DNA of 32,982 nt from Flavobacteriaceae bacterium (GTDB lineage Bacteria; Bacteroidota; Bacteroidia; Flavobacteriales; Flavobacteriaceae): contig JALWUJ010000157.1 in assembly GCA_027080135.1 (NCBI GenBank), forward strand, positions 4,550 to 37,531. Reading direction: 5' to 3'. A model generated the notes under the pieces. That model had not been told where the DNA came from and did no database searches. It saw only the letters and a list, made by a program, of their open reading frames with translations. Positions within the stretch are counted from its first letter, which is position 1; the number at the start of each line of letters is the position of its first letter. Positions 16,286 to 24,679 of this stretch are shown here, piece after piece. The position numbers and the translations under genes are program-made.

Positions 16286-17614
16286 ATGTTCAATAATTTA
16301 AGCGAAAAATTAGACAAAGCACTTCACGTACTTAAAGGTCACGGAAGTATTACCGAGGTTAACGTTGCAGAAACTTTAAAAGAAGTTCGTCGTGCCTTAT
16401 TAGATGCCGATGTTAATTTTAAAATTGCTAAAGAATTTACCAATCGAGTTAAGGAAAAAGCACTAGGGCAAAATGTGCTTACTTCATTACAACCCGGACA
16501 GTTAATGGTAAAGTTAGTGAAAGACGAGCTTACCGAATTGATGGGTGGTGATACTGCTGGGATTAATTTAAGTGGAAAACCTTCTGTGATTTTAATGTCG
16601 GGTTTACAAGGTTCTGGTAAAACAACTTTTTCTGGAAAACTCGCTAATTATTTAAAATCCAAAAAATCTAAAAAACCTTTGTTGGTGGCTTGTGATGTGT
16701 ATCGTCCGGCTGCAATCGACCAGCTTCACGTGGTTGGAGATCAAATTGGAGTAGAGGTTTTTAGCGACGTTGGAAATAACAATCCTGTTGAAATAGCTCA
16801 AAACGCTGTTGCACACGCAAAACAAAACGGATTTAATGTAGTGATTGTCGATACTGCTGGTCGTTTGGCAGTAGATGAAGAGATGATGACCGAAATTGAA
16901 AACATTCACAAAGCTATTAATCCAGAAGAAACTCTTTTTGTGGTGGATTCAATGACGGGTCAAGATGCTGTGAATACAGCTAAAACCTTCAACGATCGCC
17001 TTAATTTTGATGGTGTTATTCTAACAAAATTAGATGGTGATACACGTGGTGGTGCGGCAATATCTATTAAAAGTGTGGTAAATAAACCCATCAAATTTAT
17101 TGGTACGGGCGAGAAAATGGAAGCTATTGATGTATTTCACCCTTCCAGAATGGCAGACCGTATTTTAGGAATGGGGGATGTGGTTTCTTTAGTGGAAAGA
17201 GCCCAAGAACAATTTGATGAGGAAGAAGCAAGAAAACTTCAGAAGAAAATTGCAAAAAACCAATTTGGATTTGATGATTTTCTGAAGCAAATTCAACAAG
17301 TGAAAAAGATGGGTAATATGAAAGACCTTATCGGAATGATTCCTGGAGCAGGTAAAGCATTAAAAAATGTAGATATTGATGATGATGCGTTTAAAGGTAT
17401 TGAAGCAATTATTCATTCGATGACTCCCGAAGAAAGAAGTAAACCTTCCATTATTAATGCTAGTAGAAAAAAACGAATTGGTAAAGGAAGCGGTACTTCG
17501 GTACAAGAAGTAAACCAGTTGATGAAGCAATTTAACCAGATGAGTAAAATGATGAAGATGATGCAAGGAGGTGGAGGTCGTAAGATGATGCAGGCGATGA
17601 AGGGAATGCGGTAA
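16286..17614 (+). CDS. ffh: Signal recognition particle protein Ffh
   Basis: 442 residues, normal length for Ffh. The N domain is residues 1-95. The GTPase domain contains GLQGSGKTT (107-115), DVYRPAA, DTAGR and TKLDGDTRGGA. The M domain (about 300-442) ends in a Met-rich tail (MKQFNQMSKMMKMMQGGGG) that forms the signal-sequence and 4.5S RNA binding surface. It targets nascent membrane proteins to the Sec translocon via FtsY. It has its own promoter, is divergent from the hydrolase gene, and is followed by a repeat-rich intergenic region. Confidence 0.97.
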   Translation: MFNNLSEKLDKALHVLKGHGSITEVNVAETLKEVRRALLDADVNFKIAKEFTNRVKEKALGQNVLTSLQPGQLMVKLVKDELTELMGGDTAGINLSGKPSVILMSGLQGSGKTTFSGKLANYLKSKKSKKPLLVACDVYRPAAIDQLHVVGDQIGVEVFSDVGNNNPVEIAQNAVAHAKQNGFNVVIVDTAGRLAVDEEMMTEIENIHKAINPEETLFVVDSMTGQDAVNTAKTFNDRLNFDGVILTKLDGDTRGGAAISIKSVVNKPIKFIGTGEKMEAIDVFHPSRMADRILGMGDVVSLVERAQEQFDEEEARKLQKKIAKNQFGFDDFLKQIQQVKKMGNMKDLIGMIPGAGKALKNVDIDDDAFKGIEAIIHSMTPEERSKPSIINASRKKRIGKGSGTSVQEVNQLMKQFNQMSKMMKMMQGGGGRKMMQAMKGMR

Positions 17615-17616
17615 GT

Positions 17617-17651
17617 CAGTAGGCAGTTTTCAGTACGCAGTCTTCAGTTAT
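17617..17651 (+). repeat. Five tandem CAGTNNN heptamers
   Basis: CAGTAGG, CAGTTTT, CAGTACG, CAGTCTT and CAGTTAT follow each other in exact 7-base register directly after the ffh stop. Pairs of the same heptamer recur at about 17718-17731 and 17794-17807. Heptameric repeats of this kind occur between genes in several bacterial groups. Confidence 0.8.
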
Positions 17652-17669
17652 GAAAAGTAATGATAAAGA

Positions 17670-17877
17670 ACATTGAGTGATTTTACGACGATAGATGTAA
17701 AATTGTATCGAAATGTCAGTCTTCAGTAAGTTTATGGCTAACAAAGGAGTTTGAGTGTTCGACGCATGAGAGTGTATCGAAAACGGAGAAAGTTCAGTAT
17801 TCAGTAAAAAGTAATAAGAATGATAAAAGGACACTGAGTGATTTTACAACGGTAGGAGTAAAATTGTATCGAAGTGT
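17670..17877 (+). repeat. Three related intergenic hairpins
   Basis: Hairpins at 17670-17716 and 17831-17877 are both 47 bases, with the inner stem ATTTTAC/GTAAAAT and an internal loop made of GAGTG on one side and TGTATCGA on the other. Outer stems are ACATT/AATGT and ACACT/AGTGT, a compensatory change. A third, shorter copy (17749-17784) keeps GAGTG and TGTATCGA and has GTTT/AAAC as outer stem. With the heptamers this fills the 308-base gap between ffh and folD; no gene or clear folD promoter is visible there. Confidence 0.75.
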
Positions 17878-17922
17878 CGTTAATCAGAAATAAATAATAG
17901 AAAATATAAATAAACAATAAAT

Positions 17923-18798
17923 ATGATTCTTCTAGACGGAAAAAAAACATCCAGCGATATTAAAGATGAAATAAAAGTTGCGGTAACCGCAATGAAAGAA
18001 CGTGGTGAAAAAGTACCGCATTTGGCAGCCGTTTTAGTGGGGAATGATGGTGCGAGTTTAACCTATGTTGGTTCAAAAGTTCGCGCTTGTGAGTATGTAG
18101 GTTTCGATTCTACTTTGGTTGAAATGCCCGAGACGACAACAGAAGAAGAATTACTTAAAACCATTCAAGACCTTAATAATAATGACGATATCGATGGTTT
18201 TATTGTTCAGTTACCATTACCAAAACATATTGACGAACAGAAAGTTTTAATGGCAATAAGCCCTAATAAAGATGTAGATGGATTTCATCCAGAAAACTTC
18301 GGAAAAATGGCTTTGGATATGGAAAGTTTTATTCCTGCAACGCCTTTCGGAATTCTTCAATTATTAGAACGTCATCAAGTAGAAACCAAAGGAAAGCATA
18401 CTGTTGTTATCGGAAGAAGTCATATTGTAGGAAGACCTATGAGTATTTTAATGAGCCAAAAAGGACCGGCAGGAAATAGTACGGTAACGTTAACACATTC
18501 GCATACTAAAAACCTTTCAGAAATTACCAAACAAGCAGATATTATTATTGTGGCTTTAGGAGTTCCAGAATTTTTAAAAGCAGATATGGTAAAGGATGGT
18601 GTGGTGATTGTAGATGTTGGAATTAGTCGTGTGCCAGATGATTCAAAAAAACGTGGTTACGCCATAAAAGGAGATGTTGCTTTTGCTGAAGTGAGTGAAA
18701 AAGCATCTTTTATAACACCTGTGCCAGGTGGAGTTGGACCTATGACAATTGCTATGTTGCTTAAAAATACTTTGTTGGCGAGAGAGCGAAATTCTTAA
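17923..18798 (+). CDS. folD: FolD, methylene-THF dehydrogenase/cyclohydrolase
   Basis: 291 residues, usual length. It interconverts 5,10-methylene-THF, methenyl-THF and 10-formyl-THF in one-carbon metabolism. Visible signatures are Y48 and K52 in TYVGSKVRACEYVGF (the catalytic Lys motif), the conserved IDGFIVQLPLPKH and KDVDGFHPEN segments, the NADP-binding loop VVIGRSHIVGRPM and the C-terminal TPVPGGVGPMTIAMLL. Its stop codon overlaps the stop of the convergent AI-2E permease gene by three bases, so no dedicated terminator fits between them. Confidence 0.97.
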   Translation: MILLDGKKTSSDIKDEIKVAVTAMKERGEKVPHLAAVLVGNDGASLTYVGSKVRACEYVGFDSTLVEMPETTTEEELLKTIQDLNNNDDIDGFIVQLPLPKHIDEQKVLMAISPNKDVDGFHPENFGKMALDMESFIPATPFGILQLLERHQVETKGKHTVVIGRSHIVGRPMSILMSQKGPAGNSTVTLTHSHTKNLSEITKQADIIIVALGVPEFLKADMVKDGVVIVDVGISRVPDDSKKRGYAIKGDVAFAEVSEKASFITPVPGGVGPMTIAMLLKNTLLARERNS

Positions 18799-19811
18799 TC
18801 GGTATCTTCTTTAACGTATTCCATTTTATACATCTTTGCGACGATAAAAAACAGAGAAAGAAAAATAGGACCAAAAATTAAACCTATAAATCCAAAGAGA
18901 GGAATACCTATAATTACTCCAATTAAGGTAATTAATGGATGAACATCATCCATTTTTTTCAGCACATAAAGCCGGATAATATTATCTGTTGAGCCTACGA
19001 CTATAAATCCGTACAATAAAATTCCCCAAGCAGCAAAACTATTACCACTTGCTAAAGTGATTAGAAACACGGGTAAAATTCCCACTAAAGTTCCTACAAA
19101 CGGAATCATAGAACCTATCGTTACAATTACAAACCAAAACAACGGGTTTTCAATTCCAAAAATTAAAAATCCAATTAAAGCAACAATACCTTGAGCAAAT
19201 GCTACAATTGGAATTCCAAGAGCATTGGACCGAACCATTTTTGCACTGTCGTGGATTAAAATTTTTAAATGTTTTTTATTAAAAGGCACATAGTCGTAAA
19301 TTCCATTTCTAAGTTGTGTTGGTTTGGTTAACATAAAGTATAATAAAAAGTACATAATAGAAATTGCGATAAATAAATTAAAGGTATTGCCAATTAATAT
19401 TTGTGCATTTTCACTTACCCAATTGGTAGCTTCAGAAATATTCAAATCTTTGTAAATATCATATCCAACTTTATTTTCTAAGGACTTAATAAATGTTTGT
19501 AAAGCAGTTAAAAATTTTCCAGAATTTTGAACAGCATTGTGTACTTTGTTAGCCATCATAAGGCTAATACCAATTATTGGAAGTAAAATTCCTATAAAAG
19601 ATAAAAACATTAAAAAAGAAGCAGCTAATGACTCTTTCCAGCCTTTTTTTACTAGTTTTTTCATCGATTTTTTTAATAAAACATAAAGGGTGATTGCACC
19701 TAAAACCCCTGAAAAATAGGGTAGTAATTCTCTAAAAATTAAAAAAGCTATTAGGGCTAAACCAATTATTATTAGAATTTGGCGGATGATTTTTTTTGGG
19801 ATGGTTTCCAT
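18795..19811 (-). CDS. AI-2E family permease
   Basis: 338 residues with about eight hydrophobic segments: two close to the N-terminus (ILIIIGLALIAFLIF, LPYFSGVLGAITLYVLL), one in the 60-85 region, a soluble helical stretch at about 90-140, then several in the C-terminal half. The GSMIPFVGTLVGILPVFLI and GIPLFGFIGLIFGPI segments are characteristic of the AI-2E/PerM/YdiK family. Members export various small molecules or ions; signal-molecule transport cannot be assumed from the family name. It begins one base after the stop of the upstream methyltransferase gene, indicating translational coupling. Confidence 0.92.
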   Translation of the reverse strand: METIPKKIIRQILIIIGLALIAFLIFRELLPYFSGVLGAITLYVLLKKSMKKLVKKGWKESLAASFLMFLSFIGILLPIIGISLMMANKVHNAVQNSGKFLTALQTFIKSLENKVGYDIYKDLNISEATNWVSENAQILIGNTFNLFIAISIMYFLLYFMLTKPTQLRNGIYDYVPFNKKHLKILIHDSAKMVRSNALGIPIVAFAQGIVALIGFLIFGIENPLFWFVIVTIGSMIPFVGTLVGILPVFLITLASGNSFAAWGILLYGFIVVGSTDNIIRLYVLKKMDDVHPLITLIGVIIGIPLFGFIGLIFGPIFLSLFFIVAKMYKMEYVKEDTD

Positions 19812-19812
19812 G

Positions 19813-21426
19813 TTATCCTATTAAATAATTAATACTAACTGTTGCTAATTCGTTGTTCGGAAATTTTGAAAAATGTTTGTGATCTAATTTCATTCCAATT
19901 TCGCTAATTACTTTCTGAAAAACTTCTAATTCTAATATAAATTGATCTGAAAAACCATGAGTTGCATCGTAAGCCGTTGCAGCGGTTAATCCTAAATTTG
20001 AAGCAGTAACCGATGGTTTTATGGTATGTAATTCAATTAAAAGTAATCCAAACTTTTTAATATAAGGAGCCCATTTTTCAAAGTGTTCCTTTAGGTTTTG
20101 TTCTACAACCGAGTTGTTTAATCTTCTACCACAACAAGCATAAGCTCCTGTTGAAGTACTCACTCTTTTAGAATCAATTTTTAAAGGCTCAGACCAAGGT
20201 CGATTGTGATCCAAAAATGTCCGAACGTTTAACAATTCGCTTAATTTTATTCCGTAATTTCCTAAAATATCTTCTTGTAATTGTTTGGGGTTTCCAATAT
20301 CTCCCCAAATTACTTTTGCCCAAATATCAGCTTTTACCAAATTGGCTCTCGTAACTTTTAGAGCTGCTTTGTTGTAGTCAGCACCTACCAAAAATAAAGG
20401 ATGTTCTTCTAGCATGGTTCCGCGTTTGGTGCGTTGTTCGATTACTTCAAAAAGGTGAATTAAAAAAGCTCCATTTCCGCAGCCCATATCTAAAATACCT
20501 TTGGGTTGTTCTTCAATGGGTCTATTGAAAAGTGCAATAATAATTTCATCAATTTTTTTGAAATACGCCGAATGTGCACCTCCAGAACCCCAAACATTCA
20601 TTTCGCGATCTACGTGAATTTCTACGGAATTAGGAATGGAACTACGAAGCAAATTTGCATTACCAAACATCAACTCTTCCGCTCGTCTAAAAGTTGGAAT
20701 ATACGAAACCGTTACTCCATAAGCCGATGCCCTTCTAGCAAAAAAGAATCCTTTTTTGGTAAACTTAAAATGATTGTTACTCTTTGTAAACCAACCTAAA
20801 TAATGAAGAAAATCTAATATTTTACAGAAACTTTCTGGATCTTCGTGAAACTCTTCTGCACTAAAAGAGGCTTCCATAAAGTATTTATGAAACATTCCGT
20901 CCATACCTAAAAAAACGGTTATAGGGCCTACTAAAACTCCTTCGATATGTCTTTGTATTTGCTGTTGGATTTCAAGTTCTAACCCTTCAGTTGCTGTTGG
21001 ATCATATTTTTTATTTCGGTAATTGATAAAAATCCGATTCAGAATTGAAAATTGTTCTTTGTCTAGGCTTCGTGGGTGAAATTCTTCCGATATTTTCAAG
21101 AAATGAGCGACATCCTTATACCATTCAATTGTAGTAAAAGCGATTTCACTCTTTTCGTTTTTTGAAACTGCAACGGTGTTTTTCATATTATCAACTTCAT
21201 AATTTAACCAACCTTGTGAAGCCAACATTCGTAAGCCAACATTTAGATAGCCTTCATTGGCTTTAAATTGGGAATTAATTTCAGAAAGTAAAAAAGAATC
21301 CTTAGTTAAAATAAAATCGAGGATTCCTTTTTCTTTTAACGAATAGGCAATGGGTGCCACAGCAATCCCGTCTAAATGTCTAAATAGATGACTGCGATAC
21401 TCGTCTTTTTCTTCTTTGGTGAGCAT
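19813..21426 (-). CDS. SAM methyltransferase with duplicated N-terminal domain
   Basis: 537 residues, long for a class I methyltransferase. The SAM-binding motif ILDMGCGNGAFL is at 311-322 and an acidic strand-2 end in VGADYN at about 347-352. The N-terminal half has two copies of a helical/winged-helix-like module: residues 14-76 (RHLDGIAVAPI to ASQGWLNYE) and 157-222 (RHIEGVLVGPI to HYLGWFTKSNN). Such modules form the dimerisation or substrate lid in O-methyltransferases. A HVDREMNVWGSGGAHSAYFK segment (271-290) precedes the catalytic core. I vaguely recall similar segments in metal-dependent polyketide-associated C-methyltransferases, which is unverified. It is coupled to the downstream permease. 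Confidence 0.85.
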   Translation of the reverse strand: MLTKEEKDEYRSHLFRHLDGIAVAPIAYSLKEKGILDFILTKDSFLLSEINSQFKANEGYLNVGLRMLASQGWLNYEVDNMKNTVAVSKNEKSEIAFTTIEWYKDVAHFLKISEEFHPRSLDKEQFSILNRIFINYRNKKYDPTATEGLELEIQQQIQRHIEGVLVGPITVFLGMDGMFHKYFMEASFSAEEFHEDPESFCKILDFLHYLGWFTKSNNHFKFTKKGFFFARRASAYGVTVSYIPTFRRAEELMFGNANLLRSSIPNSVEIHVDREMNVWGSGGAHSAYFKKIDEIIIALFNRPIEEQPKGILDMGCGNGAFLIHLFEVIEQRTKRGTMLEEHPLFLVGADYNKAALKVTRANLVKADIWAKVIWGDIGNPKQLQEDILGNYGIKLSELLNVRTFLDHNRPWSEPLKIDSKRVSTSTGAYACCGRRLNNSVVEQNLKEHFEKWAPYIKKFGLLLIELHTIKPSVTASNLGLTAATAYDATHGFSDQFILELEVFQKVISEIGMKLDHKHFSKFPNNELATVSINYLIG

Positions 21427-21481
21427 TTAATTGATTTTTGAAAAGTAAGTTCTTGTAAAAGTAACCAAAAAAATGATAGGT

Positions 21482-21523
21482 AAAAAAATACCTTCTATTT
21501 TGTATTTTAAATAGAAGGTATTT
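21482..21523 (-). terminator. Intrinsic terminator after the 195-residue lipoprotein gene
   Basis: The 15-base arms 21486-21500 and 21509-21523 pair perfectly around eight bases; in minus-strand sense a run of T follows. It separates the lipoprotein gene from the methyltransferase-permease pair. Confidence 0.88.
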
Positions 21524-21547
21524 AGGAGTTAATAGGTTTTTTCTTTT

Positions 21548-22135
21548 TTATTCTTTTTTGTCGGTCTGCTCTAAGCTATCAATATCCCAAGAAAGCATTA
21601 AATATTTTATTTTGGCTTCGTCTGGAATGTTGGAAGCTTCAATAACTATACTTGGGTTGTAACGTAAATTTTCAGGCAATTCTTTTTTATCGATATTGAT
21701 AAAAAGGTCGCTGTCTTTTAAAAATACTACTACAGTACTAAGAGTAGTTTCTATGTTTTTTATTTCGTAATTATCTTTAATAAATTTAAAAGTACTTCCT
21801 AAATTAAGCCCTTTATCTGTTTTATAACGATTGTCAAAAAATTGAAAATTAGCAATTAAAGCTTCAGGATTGTTATTGTTTCTTGGTGAAATAAGTAAAA
21901 GTTTTTTACCACCTTTTTCATAAATTTCTACTTCACCTTTTGTTGCTAATTCGTCTTCTCTTGCGTGTAGTTTTACAATAGAATCGTTTGCAAAAATAGA
22001 ATCTACTTGTTTGATTTTCATTCCTAAAGTAATATTTCCAACTGCTTTATTTGAAATTAAAAAGGGGTCTTTTTCTTCTTCACATCGAACAAATAATAGA
22101 ATTGATAATGCGATAAATGCTATTTTTTTAATCAT
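21548..22135 (-). CDS. Predicted lipoprotein, unrecognised
   Basis: 195 residues. The N-terminus MIKKIAFIALSILLFVRC is a lipoprotein-like signal with Arg just before Cys18, which is unusual for signal peptidase II; after the Cys comes EEEKD, the acidic start seen in surface-exported lipoproteins of this group. The mature part begins with VGNITLGMKIKQVDSIF, similar in style to short periplasmic repeats of the form V-G-x-I-x-L-G-M, and continues with mixed strands and helices. No catalytic motif is seen. It is monocistronic: a TAGTTTTG box lies at 22161-22168 and a strong terminator behind it. Confidence 0.75.
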   Translation of the reverse strand: MIKKIAFIALSILLFVRCEEEKDPFLISNKAVGNITLGMKIKQVDSIFANDSIVKLHAREDELATKGEVEIYEKGGKKLLLISPRNNNNPEALIANFQFFDNRYKTDKGLNLGSTFKFIKDNYEIKNIETTLSTVVVFLKDSDLFINIDKKELPENLRYNPSIVIEASNIPDEAKIKYLMLSWDIDSLEQTDKKE

Positions 22136-22160
22136 TTGAATTGTTGTTTTTATTGGGTTT

Positions 22161-22168
22161 CAAAACTA
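22161..22168 (-). promoter_or_regulatory. -7 box of the 195-residue lipoprotein gene
   Basis: In minus-strand sense TAGTTTTG matches TAnnTTTG and lies 25 bases before the ATG. No TTG is found at the expected -33 distance, so only half the promoter is supported. Confidence 0.45.
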
Positions 22169-22206
22169 CTAAAATTGAAAATTATAATTGATTATTATTT
22201 GTAAAT

Positions 22207-23757
22207 TTATTTCATCATTTTTCCTAAAATTCCCAAAACCCCACGAATTACAGTCGCACTTGTTAATACCTTTACGAAAGGATTCATTCTGGTGGATTTT
22301 CTTCTTGTGGTGGTTCGTCGCGATGAACCTCTTTGTGACGAATCCCTTCGTTCTATTGCTTCGGTTTCTTTTCTTGCCTTTTCTCTTACTTCTTCCTGTT
22401 CAGCAATATCAATTTTTTTATTTAATAATTCGTAGGCACTTTCGCGGTCTATTTCTTGGTTGTATTTTGGGATTAATTCAGATGCATCCAACAAATCTTT
22501 TAATTCGTCATCTTCCAAAACATCCATTCTGCTCATGGGTGCTCGAAGCATGGTGGCTGCCAAAGGCGTTGGTATTCCTTTTTCGTTTAATGCGGTTACT
22601 AATGCTTCACCAATTCCTAATTTGGTTAAAATTTGGGCAGTATCATAATAATCAGATATCGGATAATTCTCTGCTGTTAATTTAATTGCTTTTCTGTCTT
22701 TCGCAGTAAATGCACGCAAAGCATGTTGGATTTTTAATCCCAATTGACTTAATACTGCATCTGGAACATCTGTAGGATTTTGAGTTACAAAATACAACCC
22801 AACACCTTTAGAACGTATTAGTTTTACAATACTTTCTATTTGGTTGAGTAAAGCTTTACTGGCTTCATTAAAAATTAAATGTGCTTCATCTATAAAAATC
22901 ACGAGTTCGGGTCTTCCGCTGTCGCCTTGTTCTGGGAATGTAGAATATATTTCGGCTAAAAGCGAAAGCATAAAGGTAGAGAAAAGTTGAGGTCTGTCTT
23001 GAATATCGGTTAGTCGAACAATGTTAATGTAGCCCATTCCGTTTTCGTCTATCCTTAATAAATCGTCTGTATCAAAAGATTTTTCTCCAAAAAACAAATC
23101 GCCTCCTTGTTGTTCTAAAGCAACTACTTTTCGTAAAATTGCTCCTGTTGAAGAAGAGGAAATTCTTCCGTATTCTTCGGTTAGTTCTTTTTTACCTTCG
23201 TTTGTGGCATATTGCAAAACTTTTTTAAAATCCTTTAAATCTAAAAGCGGAAGTTTGTTGTCGTCGCAATATTTAAATAAAACAGAAATAATTCCTGCTT
23301 GTGTTTCAGAAACATCTAAAATTCTTGAAAGTAACACAGGTCCAAATTCACTTACGGTTGCTCTTAGTCGAACACCATTTTGTTTGGATAATGATAATAT
23401 TTCTACAGGAAATTTTTTTGCTTCAAATGGAATTCCAATTTTTTCGTGACGTTCATCAATTTTTGGGTGTCCAGGACTGGGTTCTGCAATTCCGCTCAAA
23501 TCTCCTTTCATATCCATTAAAAGAACTGGGATTCCTTTTTCTGAAAGATTTTCTGCCAATACCTGAAGCGTTTTGGTTTTTCCTGTTCCGGTTGCTCCAG
23601 CAATTAATCCGTGACGGTTCAAAGTTTTTAAAGGAATATTTACAAAAGCATTGGTAATGGTTTCGCCTTCTAGCATCGCTGCTCCTAATGTTATAAATTC
23701 ACCTTTTGTTTTGTTTCCTTCAGCGATATAATCGAAAAATTTCTGTATGTCTGCCAT
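22207..23757 (-). CDS. HerA-like ATPase (DUF853, YjgR-type)
   Basis: 516 residues. Walker A GATGTGKT is at 54-61, followed by KTLQVLAENLSEKGIPVLLMDMKGDLSG; Walker B VIFIDEAH has D290-E291. Downstream are SKGVGLYFVTQNPTDVP (sensor-like) and GLKIQHALRAFTAKD with candidate arginine fingers. This is the HerA/VirB4-like P-loop ATPase branch known as DUF853, usually hexameric; the biological role is unclear. The C-terminal 60 residues are Arg/Ser/Thr-rich (REKARKETEAIERR, SSRRTTTRRKSTR), likely disordered and nucleic-acid binding. Divergent from queE across 110 bases. Confidence 0.93.
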   Translation of the reverse strand: MADIQKFFDYIAEGNKTKGEFITLGAAMLEGETITNAFVNIPLKTLNRHGLIAGATGTGKTKTLQVLAENLSEKGIPVLLMDMKGDLSGIAEPSPGHPKIDERHEKIGIPFEAKKFPVEILSLSKQNGVRLRATVSEFGPVLLSRILDVSETQAGIISVLFKYCDDNKLPLLDLKDFKKVLQYATNEGKKELTEEYGRISSSSTGAILRKVVALEQQGGDLFFGEKSFDTDDLLRIDENGMGYINIVRLTDIQDRPQLFSTFMLSLLAEIYSTFPEQGDSGRPELVIFIDEAHLIFNEASKALLNQIESIVKLIRSKGVGLYFVTQNPTDVPDAVLSQLGLKIQHALRAFTAKDRKAIKLTAENYPISDYYDTAQILTKLGIGEALVTALNEKGIPTPLAATMLRAPMSRMDVLEDDELKDLLDASELIPKYNQEIDRESAYELLNKKIDIAEQEEVREKARKETEAIERRDSSQRGSSRRTTTRRKSTRMNPFVKVLTSATVIRGVLGILGKMMK

Positions 23758-23854
23758 TTGATATTTTTTGTTAAAAATAGTGATTGTCTTTTTAAGTTCA
23801 GAAAAAATATAAATAAAAATTGAAAAGCATAAATTTATAAAACTTTCATTTATC

Positions 23855-23862
23855 TACCTTTG
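23855..23862 (+). promoter_or_regulatory. queE -7 box abutting the start codon
   Basis: TACCTTTG matches TAnnTTTG and ends five bases before the ATG at 23868. With a start of transcription about five bases after the box, the mRNA would begin at or next to the start codon. Confidence 0.55.
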
Positions 23863-23867
23863 CCTCG

Positions 23868-24497
23868 ATGCAAGAAGAAATAAAAAAATTAGTAGCAAAA
23901 GGAGAGATGCTTCCTTTAATGGAAGAATTTTACACTATTCAAGGAGAAGGTTACCATAAAGGAACCGCAGCTTATTTTGTTAGAATAGGAGGATGTGATG
24001 TAGGTTGTCATTGGTGCGACGTTAAGGAAAGTTGGAATGCCGATTTGCATCCACCCACAAAAACGGAGGCAATTGTTGAAAACGCTTCAAACCACTCAAA
24101 AACCGTAGTGGTTACAGGAGGAGAACCACTTACTTGGAATATGAATCCGATAACTTCTTTATTTAAAAAGAAGGGAATGCAAGTTCATATTGAAACTTCG
24201 GGTGCTTATAATTTGTCTGGAGAATGGGATTGGATTTGCCTTTCGCCAAAAAAAATAAAGCTTCCAAAACAAGAAATTTATCAAGTAGCTAACGAGCTGA
24301 AAATGATTATTTATAATAAATCGGATTTTAAATTTGCCGAAGAACAAGCTGCAAAAGTAAATAAGGATTGTATTTTATATCTGCAACCAGAATGGAGCAA
24401 ACGTGAAAAAGTAATTCCGTTGATGGTAGATTATGTAATGAAAAATCCTAAGTGGAAAGTTTCGTTACAGACCCATAAATATTTGAATATTCCTTAA
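23868..24497 (+). CDS. queE: 7-carboxy-7-deazaguanine synthase QueE
   Basis: 209 residues, typical of the short Bacteroidetes form. The radical SAM cluster motif is CDVGCHWC (CxxxCxxC), preceded by the family signature EEFYTIQGEGYHKGTAAYFVR. The TGGEP motif for SAM binding is present (VVVTGGEPLTW), as is the C-terminal LQTHKYLNIP. It converts 6-carboxytetrahydropterin to 7-carboxy-7-deazaguanine, on the path to queuosine tRNA modification. No other que gene lies in the window. It probably has a leaderless transcript. Confidence 0.95.
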   Translation: MQEEIKKLVAKGEMLPLMEEFYTIQGEGYHKGTAAYFVRIGGCDVGCHWCDVKESWNADLHPPTKTEAIVENASNHSKTVVVTGGEPLTWNMNPITSLFKKKGMQVHIETSGAYNLSGEWDWICLSPKKIKLPKQEIYQVANELKMIIYNKSDFKFAEEQAAKVNKDCILYLQPEWSKREKVIPLMVDYVMKNPKWKVSLQTHKYLNIP

Positions 24498-24519
24498 AAA
24501 TGAAATTCCAAAGAATAAA

Positions 24520-24569
24520 AAATCCCAAATTACAATTAATAATACATTGGAATTTGGGATTTAATTTTT
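24520..24569 (+). terminator. Terminator after queE
   Basis: The 12-base arms AAATCCCAAATT (24520-24531) and AATTTGGGATTT (24551-24562) pair perfectly and are followed by AATTTTTG. It ends the queE transcript. Confidence 0.8.
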
Positions 24570-24605
24570 GTAATATTTCTTAGGGAGAAATTTCTAAAGT
24601 ATAAC

Positions 24606-24641
24606 AAAATCTTTGGCAAAGTTTAAAACTTTGCCAAAGAT
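24606..24641 (-). terminator. Near-perfect palindrome after the DUF2911 gene
   Basis: The 16-base arms 24609-24624 and 24626-24641 are exact reverse complements around a single A. In minus-strand sense the stem runs into TTTTG, so it can terminate the DUF2911 transcript; in plus-strand sense no T-tract follows. Confidence 0.75.
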
Positions 24642-24679
24642 GTATGGTAAAGAATTTATTTTTTGTAATTTAAATTTTT

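Noticed and set aside
17616-17834. Minus-strand open frame in the ffh-folD gap
   Set aside because: It runs through the heptamer and hairpin repeats, so it is explained by repeat DNA.
18795-18798. Overlap of folD and permease stop codons as a regulatory antisense arrangement
   Set aside because: A convergent stop overlap of three bases is common in compact genomes and nothing else supports regulation.
22188-22685. Plus-strand open frame of 165 codons
   Set aside because: It lies antisense to the HerA-like ATPase gene, has a low-complexity Leu/Phe-rich translation and no family resemblance.
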